Positions 53,514-63,761 are shown, counted from the stretch's first letter. The stretch: 64,000 nucleotides of DNA from Nostoc sp. UHCC 0870 (GCF_022063185.1 NZ_CP091913.1:5991141-6055140), one strand, 5' to 3'. The notes: a model not told the origin generated them from the letters alone. Numbers and translations: made by a program.

Positions 53514-55853
53514 CTACTTTGACATTGCTATTCTAACTTTCTCAACTTGTTTAGGTGCTGGCATATCGTGAAAAAGCGCGATCGCTCGGTTAAAATTATC
53601 CTGGCTCTCTTTTATTTCACCGATTCTTTGATAAGTTAAACCTAACTGATAGTATGCTTTAGCTAAGTTACACTTATCAGAAACCTTGGTCATGCTAGTA
53701 ATAGCTTCTCGATGCTTATTTATCGCTACTGCAAACTCTCCTTGCTCTCGATACAAAGACGCTAAACAAGATATAGCTCTCGCTTCTAAAAAAGAAAACT
53801 CATTATATCGACAATGGGTAATTGCTTCATTACAGTGTTCTAAGGCAGTTTCTATTTGTCCTAAGTTTTTATAAGTTAAGCTAATAAATAATAAGCTGAC
53901 TCCTCGACCCCAAGAGGTTAATTTTTCATTGTTTAATCCCCCAATTATCTCTTCTAACATAGAATTTACATGGTCATTTTGAGTCCCAGAAGATTCTAAA
54001 TAAGCTAAACAACATAGAGCATACACAACATATTGGTAATAATTTCTGTTGTTGGCTACGAGGCTTTTTACTGAGTGTAAAATATAACTAGCTCGTTCAA
54101 CCTCCCATAAATCTATATAACAAAGACCTAAATTAAAAATACTTGATACTTTCTCTTGAAAAAAATCACATTTTGTGGCTATCTCACTGGCTTTATGGTG
54201 ACAATCCATCGCCCCGGAAATGTTACCAATTTGGTGATAAGCTCGTCCTAAGATATTATGCAGTATGCTCAGATGACACTCAGAATTTAAGTTCTGAATT
54301 AGGGGATTGATCACAGCAATCAATGTTTCTAACAAACCGACCCTAGTAAACAATACACCCAAAGATAGAAAACTATCCCATCTATTTTGCCTACCTTGAA
54401 TAATCACATTGGCTGCTTGCTCAAAATCACCAATTTCCATATAGTGATGATAAGCTTCTAGTGCCATCAGTGCATTTTGATGGTCTTCAACTTTCGTAAC
54501 ACTATTATTCCAAAACTCTGCCGCTTTGCGATTAGTAATTTCCCATTCTCCGCTTTGCCGCAATCTGGCGATCGCTTCCGTACAAATCACTGGATGTAGC
54601 CAGTATTTGCCTTTACGAAATTCTATCAATAAACGGTCTAATAAAGATTTAATGACTCTTTTTGATTGTTGTTCTGGTACATCCCAGAGTAAACCCTGGA
54701 GTCCTTGGATACCAACATGATTTACATCTTGATAACGATAGCACCCCAATCGACAAAGAAGTTTATAAGCCTCCCTATCCATTTGTTGTAAACGGTCAAA
54801 TTGACTAGAAACTAAATGTTCTAACTCTCTTTCAATTAATAAATCATCCCGATTTTCGCGCCAATAAACATCTGCATCCCCTTCAAAATCCGTCATAATT
54901 ACGCCACTGATAATTTGCATCGCCTTCGCATTACCACCAAAGGCTTGCCACATTTCACTGCGTGCGGTTAAACTCCCTTTAATGTGACGAATTGCAAAAA
55001 ATTGTTGCCAAGCCGACTCATCCAACCCTTTGAGGGCATAAAATTTGACATCAACTCCAGACTCGTAGAGGCGTTCCCGACTAGTAATAAGTGTGACTGA
55101 TTCGATTGTGGGATCTGCTAAGACTCTCAATAGTTCTATATAGAGACGACGCTCAGGTATAATACAGCCGTTTTTATCTAAGGCTGATTCCAGATTGTCA
55201 ATTAATACACCTGTTTTTCTAGTTTCATCCCGGAGTTTGCGCCGCAGTCGGTCAAGATTAATCCCAAATTCCTTACCGGGTTCTTCGTTAAAGTGTCCCC
55301 TCAACCATTCCTCAACTACACTTTCCACAGAACCGATGTTTTGGGGTTCTTTCGCCATCCACAGTTCTAAAAGATAAAAACCCTGAGTTTTAAGATACCT
55401 ACGTGCTAAGGTAGTTTTACCGACACCACCTTTACCTTGAATCAGAATAATTTTTGCACCAGAATTGACTAGAGAATTAAGTTCAGCGATTTCGCGATCG
55501 CGTCCCACAAAGTTGTAATCTGGTTCTTGTGGCTTGCCATTATTGACGGCTGAATTTAAAATAGGTGTCGTTCTTGAGGATTGTGGCGATTTCCCGCATC
55601 TCTCCGCAGCTACACGAAAAGTAGATTTCGAGACTTTTTCCCCCAGTACATCTGAAAGTATATGCCACAGTTCCGCACCAACTGCTTTTAAATGTGCTTC
55701 TGTGTACCCACAAAGGTCAGCCATATCTTGATATGTCTGTTTTTTATCCTCCCACGCAGAACGCAAGATGATTCTTTGAACTATATCTAGATGCTTCCCT
55801 GTGTGATCAAAAACCAACCTGTCCAAAAGCTCTAAGGCTTCTTCTGCACCCAT
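53514..55853 (-). CDS. NB-ARC protein with vMAP-type N-terminal domain and TPR repeats
   Basis: The 779-residue STAND protein has an N-terminal helix-turn-helix-like domain known from vWA-MoxR-associated proteins (about 1-90: EEALELLDRLVFDHTGKHLD, YQDMADLCGYTEAHLKAVGA), an NB-ARC NTPase at about 110-400 (FVGRDREIAEL, Walker A GKGGVGKTTLARRYL, VLIDNLESAL) and TPR repeats at about 520-775 (NILGRAYHQIGNISGAMDCH, YYQLGLTYQRIGEIKESQDN). This is a signalling or defence-type switch; the trigger is unknown. Confidence 0.9.
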   Translation of the reverse strand: MGAEEALELLDRLVFDHTGKHLDIVQRIILRSAWEDKKQTYQDMADLCGYTEAHLKAVGAELWHILSDVLGEKVSKSTFRVAAERCGKSPQSSRTTPILNSAVNNGKPQEPDYNFVGRDREIAELNSLVNSGAKIILIQGKGGVGKTTLARRYLKTQGFYLLELWMAKEPQNIGSVESVVEEWLRGHFNEEPGKEFGINLDRLRRKLRDETRKTGVLIDNLESALDKNGCIIPERRLYIELLRVLADPTIESVTLITSRERLYESGVDVKFYALKGLDESAWQQFFAIRHIKGSLTARSEMWQAFGGNAKAMQIISGVIMTDFEGDADVYWRENRDDLLIERELEHLVSSQFDRLQQMDREAYKLLCRLGCYRYQDVNHVGIQGLQGLLWDVPEQQSKRVIKSLLDRLLIEFRKGKYWLHPVICTEAIARLRQSGEWEITNRKAAEFWNNSVTKVEDHQNALMALEAYHHYMEIGDFEQAANVIIQGRQNRWDSFLSLGVLFTRVGLLETLIAVINPLIQNLNSECHLSILHNILGRAYHQIGNISGAMDCHHKASEIATKCDFFQEKVSSIFNLGLCYIDLWEVERASYILHSVKSLVANNRNYYQYVVYALCCLAYLESSGTQNDHVNSMLEEIIGGLNNEKLTSWGRGVSLLFISLTYKNLGQIETALEHCNEAITHCRYNEFSFLEARAISCLASLYREQGEFAVAINKHREAITSMTKVSDKCNLAKAYYQLGLTYQRIGEIKESQDNFNRAIALFHDMPAPKQVEKVRIAMSK

Positions 55854-56239
55854 CGATCATCGTCTGTATCATTGTTGGTTCATTATACTCATATTTTCAC
55901 TGTTTCTCGCCTCACCCACATACCACAAACTACTTTTTCCTACCAAGTGGAAAATACTTAACTTACTGAATCCGACTGCAAAGTAAATCAAACTGTATTA
56001 CTCTTGTAATTAATACAGGCAAGTTAGGTTAATTGCCAAGTGAATGTGGTTGAGGAAATATATAAATCGCTACTACTTTTAATTGAATACTGAGCAGTCA
56101 TAACTGAATAACCAATATTATCTAGCAAAACTGAATAAAAGTAGCGGTTACTAAATAGGCAATAAAGATTAACTAACTAGATTCTGTAGAGAGTGTTTAC
56201 AAATAGTGTGTAAGTTTCCACCCTACAGGAGGTTCAATA
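55854..56239. other. Intergenic region, AT-rich
   Basis: The 386 bp between divergent genes hold no gene or strong repeat. AGGAGG at 56227-56232 is the ribosome site of the next gene; its promoter probably lies within 56100-56200. Confidence 0.6.
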
Positions 56240-56506
56240 ATGTTGAATCAAGATTGTCGTCACGATTGCAATCATAGTTATTGCCCATTTGCTCAAGATA
56301 CCAAAAACCCTAATAGATACGTTTGTCTCAAATGTGGTGTTGAGCGAGAAATCAATAAATACTCTGGCTTTGGTTCTTTGTTGATGCTGTTGTTAATGTT
56401 ATTTGCCGCATTTCAATTGATAGTTGTTTTAGAAAGACGAAACTATCAAAAGCAGCAACCAGAGTCAGAAATCACAATTCAGGAGTCAGAATTCAGAATC
56501 CAGTAA
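56240..56506 (+). CDS. Small membrane protein with N-terminal zinc ribbon
   Basis: The 88-residue protein has cysteine/histidine pairs (CRHDCNHSYC, CLKCG) suggesting a metal site, then one membrane helix (FGSLLMLLLMLFAAFQLIVV). The C-terminal TIQESEFRIQ comes from AATTCAGAATCC-type repeat DNA. AGGAGG gives strong translation. Function unknown. Confidence 0.7.
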   Translation: MLNQDCRHDCNHSYCPFAQDTKNPNRYVCLKCGVEREINKYSGFGSLLMLLLMLFAAFQLIVVLERRNYQKQQPESEITIQESEFRIQ

Positions 56507-56566
56507 TTAGATTAATCCTAAATTCAGGCTTCTGTATTTTTCTCCAACTATTTCCAGGAGTGCATT

Positions 56567-56794
56567 ATGAACACAAATCAAGATACCATCCTATTTCGTG
56601 TTACTTCTAGGTCATTGAAATACTTCTTGTTAATGTTTCTTGGCTTTTCTATTGTCTATGCTCTTTCTCATGCTTTAGGGGGTTTAAACATCATTCCCAT
56701 ACTAGTTTATGTTTTACAACATTTATTTTTACCATTGGGAATCATGCTTTTTTGTTTAGTTACAATCACCGTAATTTTTGAATCTTTGCGTTAG
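56567..56794 (+). CDS. Small two-helix membrane protein
   Basis: The 75-residue protein has two hydrophobic helices (YFLLMFLGFSIVYALSHAL and LFLPLGIMLFCLVTITVIF). CCAGGAG precedes the ATG by 8 bases. It follows the zinc-ribbon protein by 60 bp and is probably in the same transcript. No family recognised. Confidence 0.65.
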   Translation: MNTNQDTILFRVTSRSLKYFLLMFLGFSIVYALSHALGGLNIIPILVYVLQHLFLPLGIMLFCLVTITVIFESLR

Positions 56795-56922
56795 TTAATA
56801 TATCGGTTTGCAGTTGAGTTGGGGTTTAAATCCCCGACTCCAATTGTCTTTAAGTAATAAGTAATGGGATTTACTCATTACTCATTACTCATTTATCAGG
56901 ACTAAAGTCCTTACTACGAACT
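56795..56922. repeat. Short repeats between convergent genes
   Basis: A GGGTTTAAATCCC palindrome, TACTCATTACTCATT units and half of a GTAGTAAGGACT element (56898-56921). Confidence 0.65.
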
Positions 56923-58242
56923 TTAAAGTAAACTTTCCATCGCTTTTTGTAAATCATTCGTTAAATCTGCTACAGCTTGTCTCGCACCTAAGCGACTCTC
57001 TTTATAAACTGGGTAACGTTCCGATACAGAAATTGGTTCACCAATCGTTAATTTTACCCGTTCCTTACCCAAGGTTGGACGCTGAAAAGATTTATCGCCT
57101 TTAATTTGAGCAATCATTTTCCACAAGATTAAAACAGTTTCGGCAAATCTTTCTACTGTGGGTTTTTCGCGGATGTAGTTACCAGAAACAGCCACAAAAC
57201 TTTCTACTAATCTCATGTGCCACATTCTAGCATTAGCTTCTTCCGCCACGCGATCGCCTAACGCTCTCTCAACAGCAGATAATCCCTTGATATCCTTATA
57301 CTCTTCTCTAAATATATAGTTCCAGCCAGCCTGCTCTACCCGCCGACAGCGATCGCTCACTTGTCCCTTTGGTTGTAAATTAAAATACTGCTCCGCTATT
57401 TCTAAGGCTGCGTTTAATAAAGCTTGTAATCTGAATGCTAAGGCTTGATTACGGTCTGTAACTTCCTCTGGGACTGCGGACAACTTGAGATGATAAAAAC
57501 GCGTGTAAAACTGTTCCATCAAAGACAGCAAGTGTTCAGCCAAAGTCAATAAACGCGGATACATTGAATCTAAATCTGGAATCTGGCTGTGTGCAGTTGT
57601 ATTTACAGGTAAACCGCTAGTAACTGCTAAGTCATCTAAAATTTGAGCGATCGCACTCCAGGGTGCATCGACATAACTATATTTAATCCCGACTGGTACA
57701 ATTAAAACTTGCTCGGTGCGTCCAGCCTTTTGCAAGTCTTCAGCACACCAAAAACCCATTTGAGCAATTCCTGGTTCTAAGGGACTGATGATTTCTGAAA
57801 GTCCATTAGTCGCGCCTTCTGGTGCTGCTGACATCGGGAACTGTCCATTGGCGAACAAATCCCGCGCCGAACGTAACCCCGTCCAATCAGCCTTACCCCG
57901 TTGAATCGAAGTCCCACCCAATTTTGACGCAAGCCAGCCAACATAGTCACCCGCCCAGAGAGGAATACCGCGATCGTAGATAAAATGAGCATGAATTGGA
58001 TGTTTTAATGCTATACCCTGTTGTCGTGCTACCTTTGGCACAAGTTGCGAAAGCAAATACACCAAAGCAAAAGGATCTTCGGTTTTGGGATGGCGAAATG
58101 CAAGTAAAAAGCGGATTTTCCCCTCTTGAAACTGGTGATAGAGATTTGCTAAAACCTCTACATTCTCTGCTTCAATTTGGGTAATAGAAGTTTGAGTGCG
58201 TATCCATGTTGGTAGAAACAGGTGAACACACCGCAGCAACAA
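56923..58242 (-). CDS. PlsC-like glycerol-3-phosphate acyltransferase (N-terminus frameshifted)
   Basis: The protein of about 440 residues resembles lysophosphatidic-acid-type acyltransferases of cyanobacteria: FLLAFRHPKTEDPFALVYLL (the H-x4-D motif appears as HPKTED), a glycine-rich middle part SAAPEGATNGLSEIISPLEPG and a C-terminal helical domain. The frame has no ATG at its start. On the DNA, ATG 58293 opens [13 protein letters not shown], which would join the main frame as PPAFNPLLLRC if the run of five C bases (58256-58260 on plus as G) had one more. Either the gene carries a frameshift or it starts at TTG 58242. Confidence 0.75.
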   Translation of the reverse strand: MLLRCVHLFLPTWIRTQTSITQIEAENVEVLANLYHQFQEGKIRFLLAFRHPKTEDPFALVYLLSQLVPKVARQQGIALKHPIHAHFIYDRGIPLWAGDYVGWLASKLGGTSIQRGKADWTGLRSARDLFANGQFPMSAAPEGATNGLSEIISPLEPGIAQMGFWCAEDLQKAGRTEQVLIVPVGIKYSYVDAPWSAIAQILDDLAVTSGLPVNTTAHSQIPDLDSMYPRLLTLAEHLLSLMEQFYTRFYHLKLSAVPEEVTDRNQALAFRLQALLNAALEIAEQYFNLQPKGQVSDRCRRVEQAGWNYIFREEYKDIKGLSAVERALGDRVAEEANARMWHMRLVESFVAVSGNYIREKPTVERFAETVLILWKMIAQIKGDKSFQRPTLGKERVKLTIGEPISVSERYPVYKESRLGARQAVADLTNDLQKAMESLL

Positions 58243-58300
58243 AGGATTAAAAGCTGGGGGATAAATTCTAAAGGTGGTTGTGCTTGGTAAATCATGATAT

Positions 58301-58619
58301 TGGGGATTGGGGATTGGGGACTGGGGACTGGGGACTGGGGACTGGGGACTGGGGATTGGGGACTGGGGACTGGGGACTGGGATTGAATCTAAAATTCTTA
58401 CCCTTATACCCTTACACCCCTATACCCTTACACCCTTATACCCCCACACCCCTATACCCCCACACCCTTATACTTCATATTTCGTGCTTGAGTTGGGGAC
58501 TGGGGACTGGGATTGAATCTAAAATTCTTACCCTTATACCCTTACACCCTTATACCCTTACACCCCTATACCCCCACACCCCTATACCCCCACACCCTTA
58601 TACTTCATGCTTGAGTTGA
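58301..58619. repeat. GGGGACT heptamers followed by a tandem duplication of about 120 bp
   Basis: About eleven GGGGACT/GGGGATT units are followed by two near-identical copies (58371-58495 and 58501-58619) of a block running from TGGGGACTGGGATTGAATC through CCTTATACCC/CCCCACACC units to ACTTCAT...GCTTGAGTTG. Long frames across it are artefacts of the repeat. Confidence 0.85.
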
Positions 58620-58663
58620 TACAGAAATTAGCGATTTTGCCATCAGGAGTTAAAAAATAAACG

Positions 58664-60478
58664 ATGCGACTGTCACAAATGTTATTCGTCACACTGCGGG
58701 ATGATCCGGCTGATGCGGAGATTCCTAGCCATAAGTTGTTACTGCGTGCTGGTTACATTCGTCGCATCGGTAGCGGTGTTTATGCTTATATGCCTTTGAT
58801 GTGGCGCGTACTGCAAAAGGTTTCTCAGATTGTGCGGGAAGAAATGAACGCTACAGGCGCACAGGAATGTTTACTTCCCCAACTCCAGCCGTCTGAGTTA
58901 TGGAAGGAGTCGGGACGCTGGGATACTTACACCAAGGCTGAGGGAATTATGTTTTCCCTGATTGACCGCCGTGAACAACAATTAGGATTAGGGCCGACGC
59001 ACGAGGAAGTGATTACTGCGATCGCTCGTGATATGATTCGCTCTTACCGTCAGCTACCCCAGCATCTCTACCAAATACAAACTAAGTTCCGTGATGAAAT
59101 TCGCCCCCGCTTCGGTTTAATGCGCGGTCGGGAATTTATCATGAAGGATGGCTATTCTTTCCACGCCGATGAAGATAGCCTGAAAGAAACTTACCAAGAT
59201 ATGTACCAAGCCTACAGCAATATGCTGCGGCGTTCTGGTTTGGCTTTCCGTCCCGTAGAAGCTGATTCTGGTGCAATTGGTGGTTCTGGTTCAACAGAAT
59301 TTATGGTGTTGGCGGAAGCCGGCGAAGATGAAGTTCTCTACACCGAAGATGGTAAATACGCTGCTAACGTCGAAAAAGCCGTTTCTTTACCTGCTGACGC
59401 TGAACCTTCGCCGTTTACTACCTATGAAAAACGGGAAACACCGGGAACAGAAACAATTGAAACAGTTTGTAAATTCCTCAAGGCTGCTTCTACACAAGTA
59501 GTAAAAAACGTTCTTTACCAAACAGCTTATGATAACGGCTTAACGGTTTTGGTACTGGTAAATATTCGCGGTGATCAAGAAGTCAACGAAGTCAAATTAC
59601 AGAACGAATTAACGAAATTAGCCCCTAATTACGGTGCAAAAGCGATTATTGCTTTAACTGTTCCCAGTGCAGAAACACAGCAAACTTGGGCAGCTAAATC
59701 TTTACCTTTAGGCTACATTGCGCCTGATATTGCTGATGAGTATATTGCTGCAAACAAACAAATTCATCCTAAATTTGTCCGGTTAGTTGATCAAACCGCC
59801 GTTGAGTTAAAAAACTTCATTACTGGTGCAAATGAAAGCGGCTATCACGTCGTGGGTGCAAATTGGGGTGAGCAATTTCAACTACCAATAAGTGTAGTCG
59901 ATATCCGCAAAGCTAGACCAGGCGATCGCGCCCTTCATGACCCGCAACAAATCTTAAAAAGTGCTAGAGGAATTGAAGTCGGTCACATCTTCCAATTAGG
60001 CACAAAATACTCCCAAGCAATGGGCGCAACCTATACTAATGAACAGGGTGAAGAAAAACCTTTAGTTATGGGTTGTTACGGTGTCGGTGTATCCCGTTTA
60101 GCCCAGTCAGCCGTAGAGCAATCCTACGATAAAGATGGCATCATTTGGCCAGTAGCGATCGCACCTTATCAGGCGATCGTCACCATTCCTAACATCAATG
60201 ACGCTCAACAAGTAGAAATTGCGGAAAAACTTTACACGGAACTGAATCAATCAGGAGTAGAAACATTATTAGATGACCGCAATGAAAGAGCCGGAGTAAA
60301 ATTTAAAGATGCTGATTTAATTGGCATACCTTATAGAATTGTTACCGGACGAGCAATTACCAACGGCAAAGTTGAAGTTGTAGAAAGAGCCACGCGTAAA
60401 GCCCAAGAAATTCCCATAGAGGAAGTTGTCGCTACCCTGAAACAGTGGATCAAAGCAGCAACAGAGACTAACAATTAA
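58664..60478 (+). CDS. proS: Prolyl-tRNA synthetase, bacterial type
   Basis: The 604-residue class II synthetase charges tRNA-Pro. Motifs: [18 protein letters not shown], motif 2 region [10 protein letters not shown] ... [20 protein letters not shown], an inserted editing domain at about 225-400 and motif 3 [20 protein letters not shown], then the anticodon-binding domain. Length is normal. Confidence 0.96.
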   Translation: MRLSQMLFVTLRDDPADAEIPSHKLLLRAGYIRRIGSGVYAYMPLMWRVLQKVSQIVREEMNATGAQECLLPQLQPSELWKESGRWDTYTKAEGIMFSLIDRREQQLGLGPTHEEVITAIARDMIRSYRQLPQHLYQIQTKFRDEIRPRFGLMRGREFIMKDGYSFHADEDSLKETYQDMYQAYSNMLRRSGLAFRPVEADSGAIGGSGSTEFMVLAEAGEDEVLYTEDGKYAANVEKAVSLPADAEPSPFTTYEKRETPGTETIETVCKFLKAASTQVVKNVLYQTAYDNGLTVLVLVNIRGDQEVNEVKLQNELTKLAPNYGAKAIIALTVPSAETQQTWAAKSLPLGYIAPDIADEYIAANKQIHPKFVRLVDQTAVELKNFITGANESGYHVVGANWGEQFQLPISVVDIRKARPGDRALHDPQQILKSARGIEVGHIFQLGTKYSQAMGATYTNEQGEEKPLVMGCYGVGVSRLAQSAVEQSYDKDGIIWPVAIAPYQAIVTIPNINDAQQVEIAEKLYTELNQSGVETLLDDRNERAGVKFKDADLIGIPYRIVTGRAITNGKVEVVERATRKAQEIPIEEVVATLKQWIKAATETNN

Positions 60479-60999
60479 ATCCCCAGGACGCAGAGTAGTA
60501 AATATTATCCTTCCTCTGGGTTCTTCACCAAACTAGACCTCTTGCATAAATGCTGAAGCTGTCATGTTGAGCGAAGCGAAACATCTCAAAGATTATACAT
60601 TTCATTCAGAATGACACATCTCATTTTTTGACTTTTGCAAGAGGTCTACTGTTCAACATCTGGCTAAGAGATGAGATTTATCGATTTATCTAATTGGGCA
60701 GGTGACGGATTAGAAAAATAAATTATAAAATGAAAAATAAAAACGAGTTTAGAATAAAGCTAGATGGAGTTAATTACACCAATTAAATTTTAGAGTAAAT
60801 GGGGATATAGATTACTTATTGAGTTGTCAAGTAGCTACCATAAACTACGTACACCACGATACATCAAAAAGCCCCACATTTAAATTTACAGAGCTATCAT
60901 TTAGATTTTTGGAAACTCTATAGTTTTAACTATCGTCGCTAACCAGGCTGCTCTCCACAAACAGACTATACTCAGCCCCCAGTCAGGAAGGTTTTAAAA
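60479..60999. other. Intergenic region containing a MITE
   Basis: Besides the MITE at 60534-60648, the region is AT-rich and has no gene. The promoter of the GerMN gene is probably in 60850-60990. Confidence 0.6.
60534..60648. mobile_element. MITE-like element (115 bp)
   Basis: Perfect 13-bp inverted ends TAGACCTCTTGCA and TGCAAGAGGTCTA enclose a body with GTCATGTTGAGCGAAGCGAA and GAATGACA sequence. No gene is inside. Confidence 0.7.
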
Positions 61000-61599
61000 A
61001 TGAACGACCAACAAGGAAAACGTATATCTTCAGGTGTTATTGCAGCAGTCTCCGCCGCAGTTATAGCAGTTGGTGGCGGTGTAGCTTGGTTAACAGGTAA
61101 CACCAATTCTCCTACACAACCAACGCCATCGCAAAAAATCCAGCAGCCATACAATGCACAGCCAGGTAATGAGCAAACAGCTAATGTTTATTGGCTCAAA
61201 ACCACTGAAAAAAGCATGGAATTAGTTCCTCAGCCTATTAAAATAGCTGCGGTTCAACCCAACCAAGTTTTAGAGCAGGCTTTTCAAAGTTTGTTAGCAG
61301 GCCCCACTGAAGGCACAAATGCCACCACCATTCCCGCAGAAACTAAGTTATTAGGGCTAAAAGTGGAAAATAAGGATGAAATCCATGTCAATTTATCTCA
61401 AGACTTTACTAGTGGTGGTGGCAGTACCTCTATGATAGGTCGTGTAGGTCAAGTAGTTTATACCGCCACAACATTAAACCCCAACGCCAAAGTGTATATT
61501 GAGGTCAACGGCAAACCATTAGAGGTTTTAGGCGGTGAAGGTGTAGAGATAGAACAACCCATGACCCGTAAAAGCTTTAACAAAGAGTATCCACTGTAA
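61000..61599 (+). CDS. GerMN-domain protein
   Basis: The 199-residue protein has an N-terminal membrane anchor or signal (SGVIAAVSAAVIAVGGGVAW), a linker rich in P, Q and N, and a GerMN domain at about 65-175 (VYWLKTTEKSMELVPQPIKI, LEQAFQSLLAGPTEG, IHVNLSQDFTSGGGSTSMIG). In spore formers the domain serves germination; in cyanobacteria it is probably a cell-envelope module. Confidence 0.88.
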   Translation: MNDQQGKRISSGVIAAVSAAVIAVGGGVAWLTGNTNSPTQPTPSQKIQQPYNAQPGNEQTANVYWLKTTEKSMELVPQPIKIAAVQPNQVLEQAFQSLLAGPTEGTNATTIPAETKLLGLKVENKDEIHVNLSQDFTSGGGSTSMIGRVGQVVYTATTLNPNAKVYIEVNGKPLEVLGGEGVEIEQPMTRKSFNKEYPL

Positions 61600-61855
61600 A
61601 ACAATTCGCAATTCGCAATTCGCAATTCGCAATGGACTAACGTCCCGCTCCGCTAACGCAATTCGCAATGGACTAACGTCCCGCTCCGCTCTAAGCGCAG
61701 CTATGCCGCAGGCTTTACGCTTTTTCCGTGTTGTAACGGGGATTTAGACCCCGCCACAACACTTGCGGCTTGATAGAAGCCGGGGATTTAAACCCCTACA
61801 TTTTGTTAATTTTGACTTTTGACTTTTGACTTTTGACTTGATTTGTCCCCAGTCC
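61600..61855. repeat. Short repeats: AATTCGC units, GGACTAACGTCCCGCTCCGC units and TTTTGAC units
   Basis: AATTCGC units (61601-61630), two copies of GGACTAACGTCCCGCTCCGCT, a GGGGATTTAGACCCC palindrome and a TTTTGACTTTTGAC tract (61808-61842). No gene. Confidence 0.75.
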
Positions 61856-62203
61856 CTAATTCTTATTACTAAGCACCCTAAAATTACGGGCTTGCTGCTC
61901 TAGCCTTGTGGCCAGGCGATCGCAAACCCGATTACATAATTCAAAAATCATCTCGTCTTCCACCCTGTAGTAAGCGCAAGTCCCTTCACTGCGGCGGCTA
62001 AGAATCCCCGCTTGCCACATTACTTTCAGGTGTTTGGACACGTTTGCCTGTGAAGTGTGTGTTGCTTCTACCAATTCTTGGACACATTTTTCTTCATCCC
62101 GCAATAAGTGCAACAGGCGCAGACGCATCGGCTCGCTTAAGAGACTGAAGTATTCGGCTACTTGTTGCACTACTTCTGGCGGTACAGGCAACGCTTGTTT
62201 CAT
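61856..62203 (-). CDS. ArsR/SmtB-family transcription regulator
   Basis: The 115-residue winged-helix repressor has LLSEPMRLRLLHLLRDEEKC, VQELVEATHTSQANVSKHLK and RRSEGTCAYYRVED. The CxC metal motif of SmtB is not present; single cysteines (KCVQEL) and a C-terminal ELCNRVCDR pair could bind metal or sense redox state. ATG 62203 (MKQALPV) is preferred; the frame extends to a TTG at 62227. Confidence 0.88.
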   Translation of the reverse strand: MKQALPVPPEVVQQVAEYFSLLSEPMRLRLLHLLRDEEKCVQELVEATHTSQANVSKHLKVMWQAGILSRRSEGTCAYYRVEDEMIFELCNRVCDRLATRLEQQARNFRVLSNKN

Positions 62204-62289
62204 CAGGATTAACCCGCAGAACTCCAAATGTTAACAATGATTCATTAATTCATTAAGAATAATGACTCACTTGTTATATAGATTAATAC

Positions 62290-62805
62290 CTAATCGGGGT
62301 TAATTCTCATCAAAGGTTGGTTATATTCCACCGGTTCACCATTTTGGATGAGAATTTCCACGACTTGCCCAGAAACCTCAACCTCGATTTCATTCATCAG
62401 CTTCATAGCTTCGATGATGCAGACTGTTTGACCTTTACGGACGCGATCGCCTACTTCTACAAACGCCGCTTCTCCAGGGGCAGGAGCGCGGTAAAATGTC
62501 CCCACCATTGGGGAAGGCACTTCTACAAATTTCTGGTCAATAATTGGCGGAGAACTCCCCCCTGAGTGTGCGCCAGAATTAGTTACCGCATGGTCAGCAA
62601 CACGATTATCAATCTCCGTTGCGGAAATTGGTATTGATGGCTGTGCGATCGTTTGCACCGATGGCATGGACACAACGTGATTACTCACATTAACAGCTTT
62701 ACGTACTGTTAATTCAAATTCATCACTTTTAAGCGTTACTTCTGCAATATCAGTTTCTGCAATAGTTGCCAATAGTTGGCGAATTTCATTAAAGTCCAAT
62801 GGCAC
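62290..62805 (-). CDS. accB: Biotin carboxyl carrier protein of acetyl-CoA carboxylase
   Basis: The 171-residue protein carries biotin for the first step of fatty acid synthesis. It has an N-terminal helical region ([20 protein letters not shown]), a proline/serine-rich linker, and the biotinyl domain with the lysine in [12 protein letters not shown]. It lies directly downstream of efp, a conserved pair. Confidence 0.96.
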   Translation of the reverse strand: MPLDFNEIRQLLATIAETDIAEVTLKSDEFELTVRKAVNVSNHVVSMPSVQTIAQPSIPISATEIDNRVADHAVTNSGAHSGGSSPPIIDQKFVEVPSPMVGTFYRAPAPGEAAFVEVGDRVRKGQTVCIIEAMKLMNEIEVEVSGQVVEILIQNGEPVEYNQPLMRINPD

Positions 62806-62851
62806 AGTTTTTTTTACCTCGACCTGTCCGTAAATAAGAATTTTAAGTTTG

Positions 62852-62885
62852 GCAGGGATTTAATCCCCCTGGAGGGATTGAAATC
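62852..62885. repeat. Palindromic sequence resembling a lone CRISPR repeat end
   Basis: Between efp and accB the sequence TTTAATCCCCCTGGAGGGATTG plus AAATC resembles the CRISPR repeat end (stem CCC..GGG, then GGGATTGAAA). There is no second copy. It could equally be a local hairpin of the efp-accB transcript. Confidence 0.3.
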
Positions 62886-62912
62886 GGGATTGCCTCAAGA
62901 ATGAAAGCAAAC

Positions 62913-63470
62913 TTATTCCCTGCCTATGTATTTATCATCACGGGTATCAATTTTGATGCGTTCTCCTTGGGTAATAAACAAAGGAACCATCACAGTTGCC
63001 CCGGTTTCCACAGTCGCCGGTTTAGTGCCACCTGTAGCAGTGTCACCTTTCACACCTGGATCTGTTTGCGTCACCTCTAAAACTACAGAGTTAGGCAGTT
63101 CTACTTCTAGAACTTGCTCACCCCAACGAATCACGTTCACTTCCATACCTTCCTTGAGATACTTGACGCGATCGCCAATTTGAGCAGCACTCAATCTACC
63201 TTCTTCGTAAGTTTCCATATCCATAAAGACGAACTCATCGCCCTCTTTATAGGTATGCTGCATCGTGATTTTTTCAAGAGTGGCCTGTGGCACACTTTCC
63301 CCCGCCCGAAAAGTTTTTTCCAAAACCTTGCCGGTTTGGACACTTTTAAGTGTTGTCCGTACAAAGGCAGAACCCTTACCTGGCTTAACGTGAAGGAAAT
63401 CAATCACTCGCCATACAGACCCATCTAATACAATTGATACGCCGGGTCGAAAATCGTTACTGGAAATCAT
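62913..63470 (-). CDS. efp: Translation elongation factor P
   Basis: The 185-residue protein rescues ribosomes stalled at polyproline. It has the three-domain pattern: [20 protein letters not shown], the loop [17 protein letters not shown] (the tip lysine after PG), and the C-terminal [17 protein letters not shown]. It begins the efp-accB pair. Confidence 0.96.
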   Translation of the reverse strand: MISSNDFRPGVSIVLDGSVWRVIDFLHVKPGKGSAFVRTTLKSVQTGKVLEKTFRAGESVPQATLEKITMQHTYKEGDEFVFMDMETYEEGRLSAAQIGDRVKYLKEGMEVNVIRWGEQVLEVELPNSVVLEVTQTDPGVKGDTATGGTKPATVETGATVMVPLFITQGERIKIDTRDDKYIGRE

Positions 63471-63624
63471 GAAGCTTTTAAATCGTGGAAGACAATCGGC
63501 ATTTATTGTACCCTTCCAGGGTAGTAATTAGGTAATTAGTCAATAGTTATATAGTCAATCGTCATTGGTCATTGCTTATAAAGTATTTATTCTTCTCTAC
63601 CCCTCTACTTTTTTGCCCTCAGAA

Positions 63625-63714
63625 CTCAACATCGGCTAAACGCCCCGCTACCGTTAACAGCACCCACCACTCAACACCGGCTAAACGCCGCGCTACCGCT
63701 AACAGCACTCAGCA
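63625..63714. repeat. Two tandem 45-bp repeats
   Basis: CTCAACATCGGCTAAACGCC... (63625-63669) and CTCAACACCGGCTAAACGCC... (63670-63714) are near-identical. They lie upstream of the cyclophilin gene and have no coding potential. Confidence 0.8.
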
Positions 63715-63761
63715 CTCATCTATGGGAAGATAAGTCATGAGTTACGCATTTGAGCCATACC

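Noticed and set aside
58278-58619. Open frames of 69-113 codons upstream of proS
   Set aside because: They consist of translated GGGGACT and CCCTTATA repeats.
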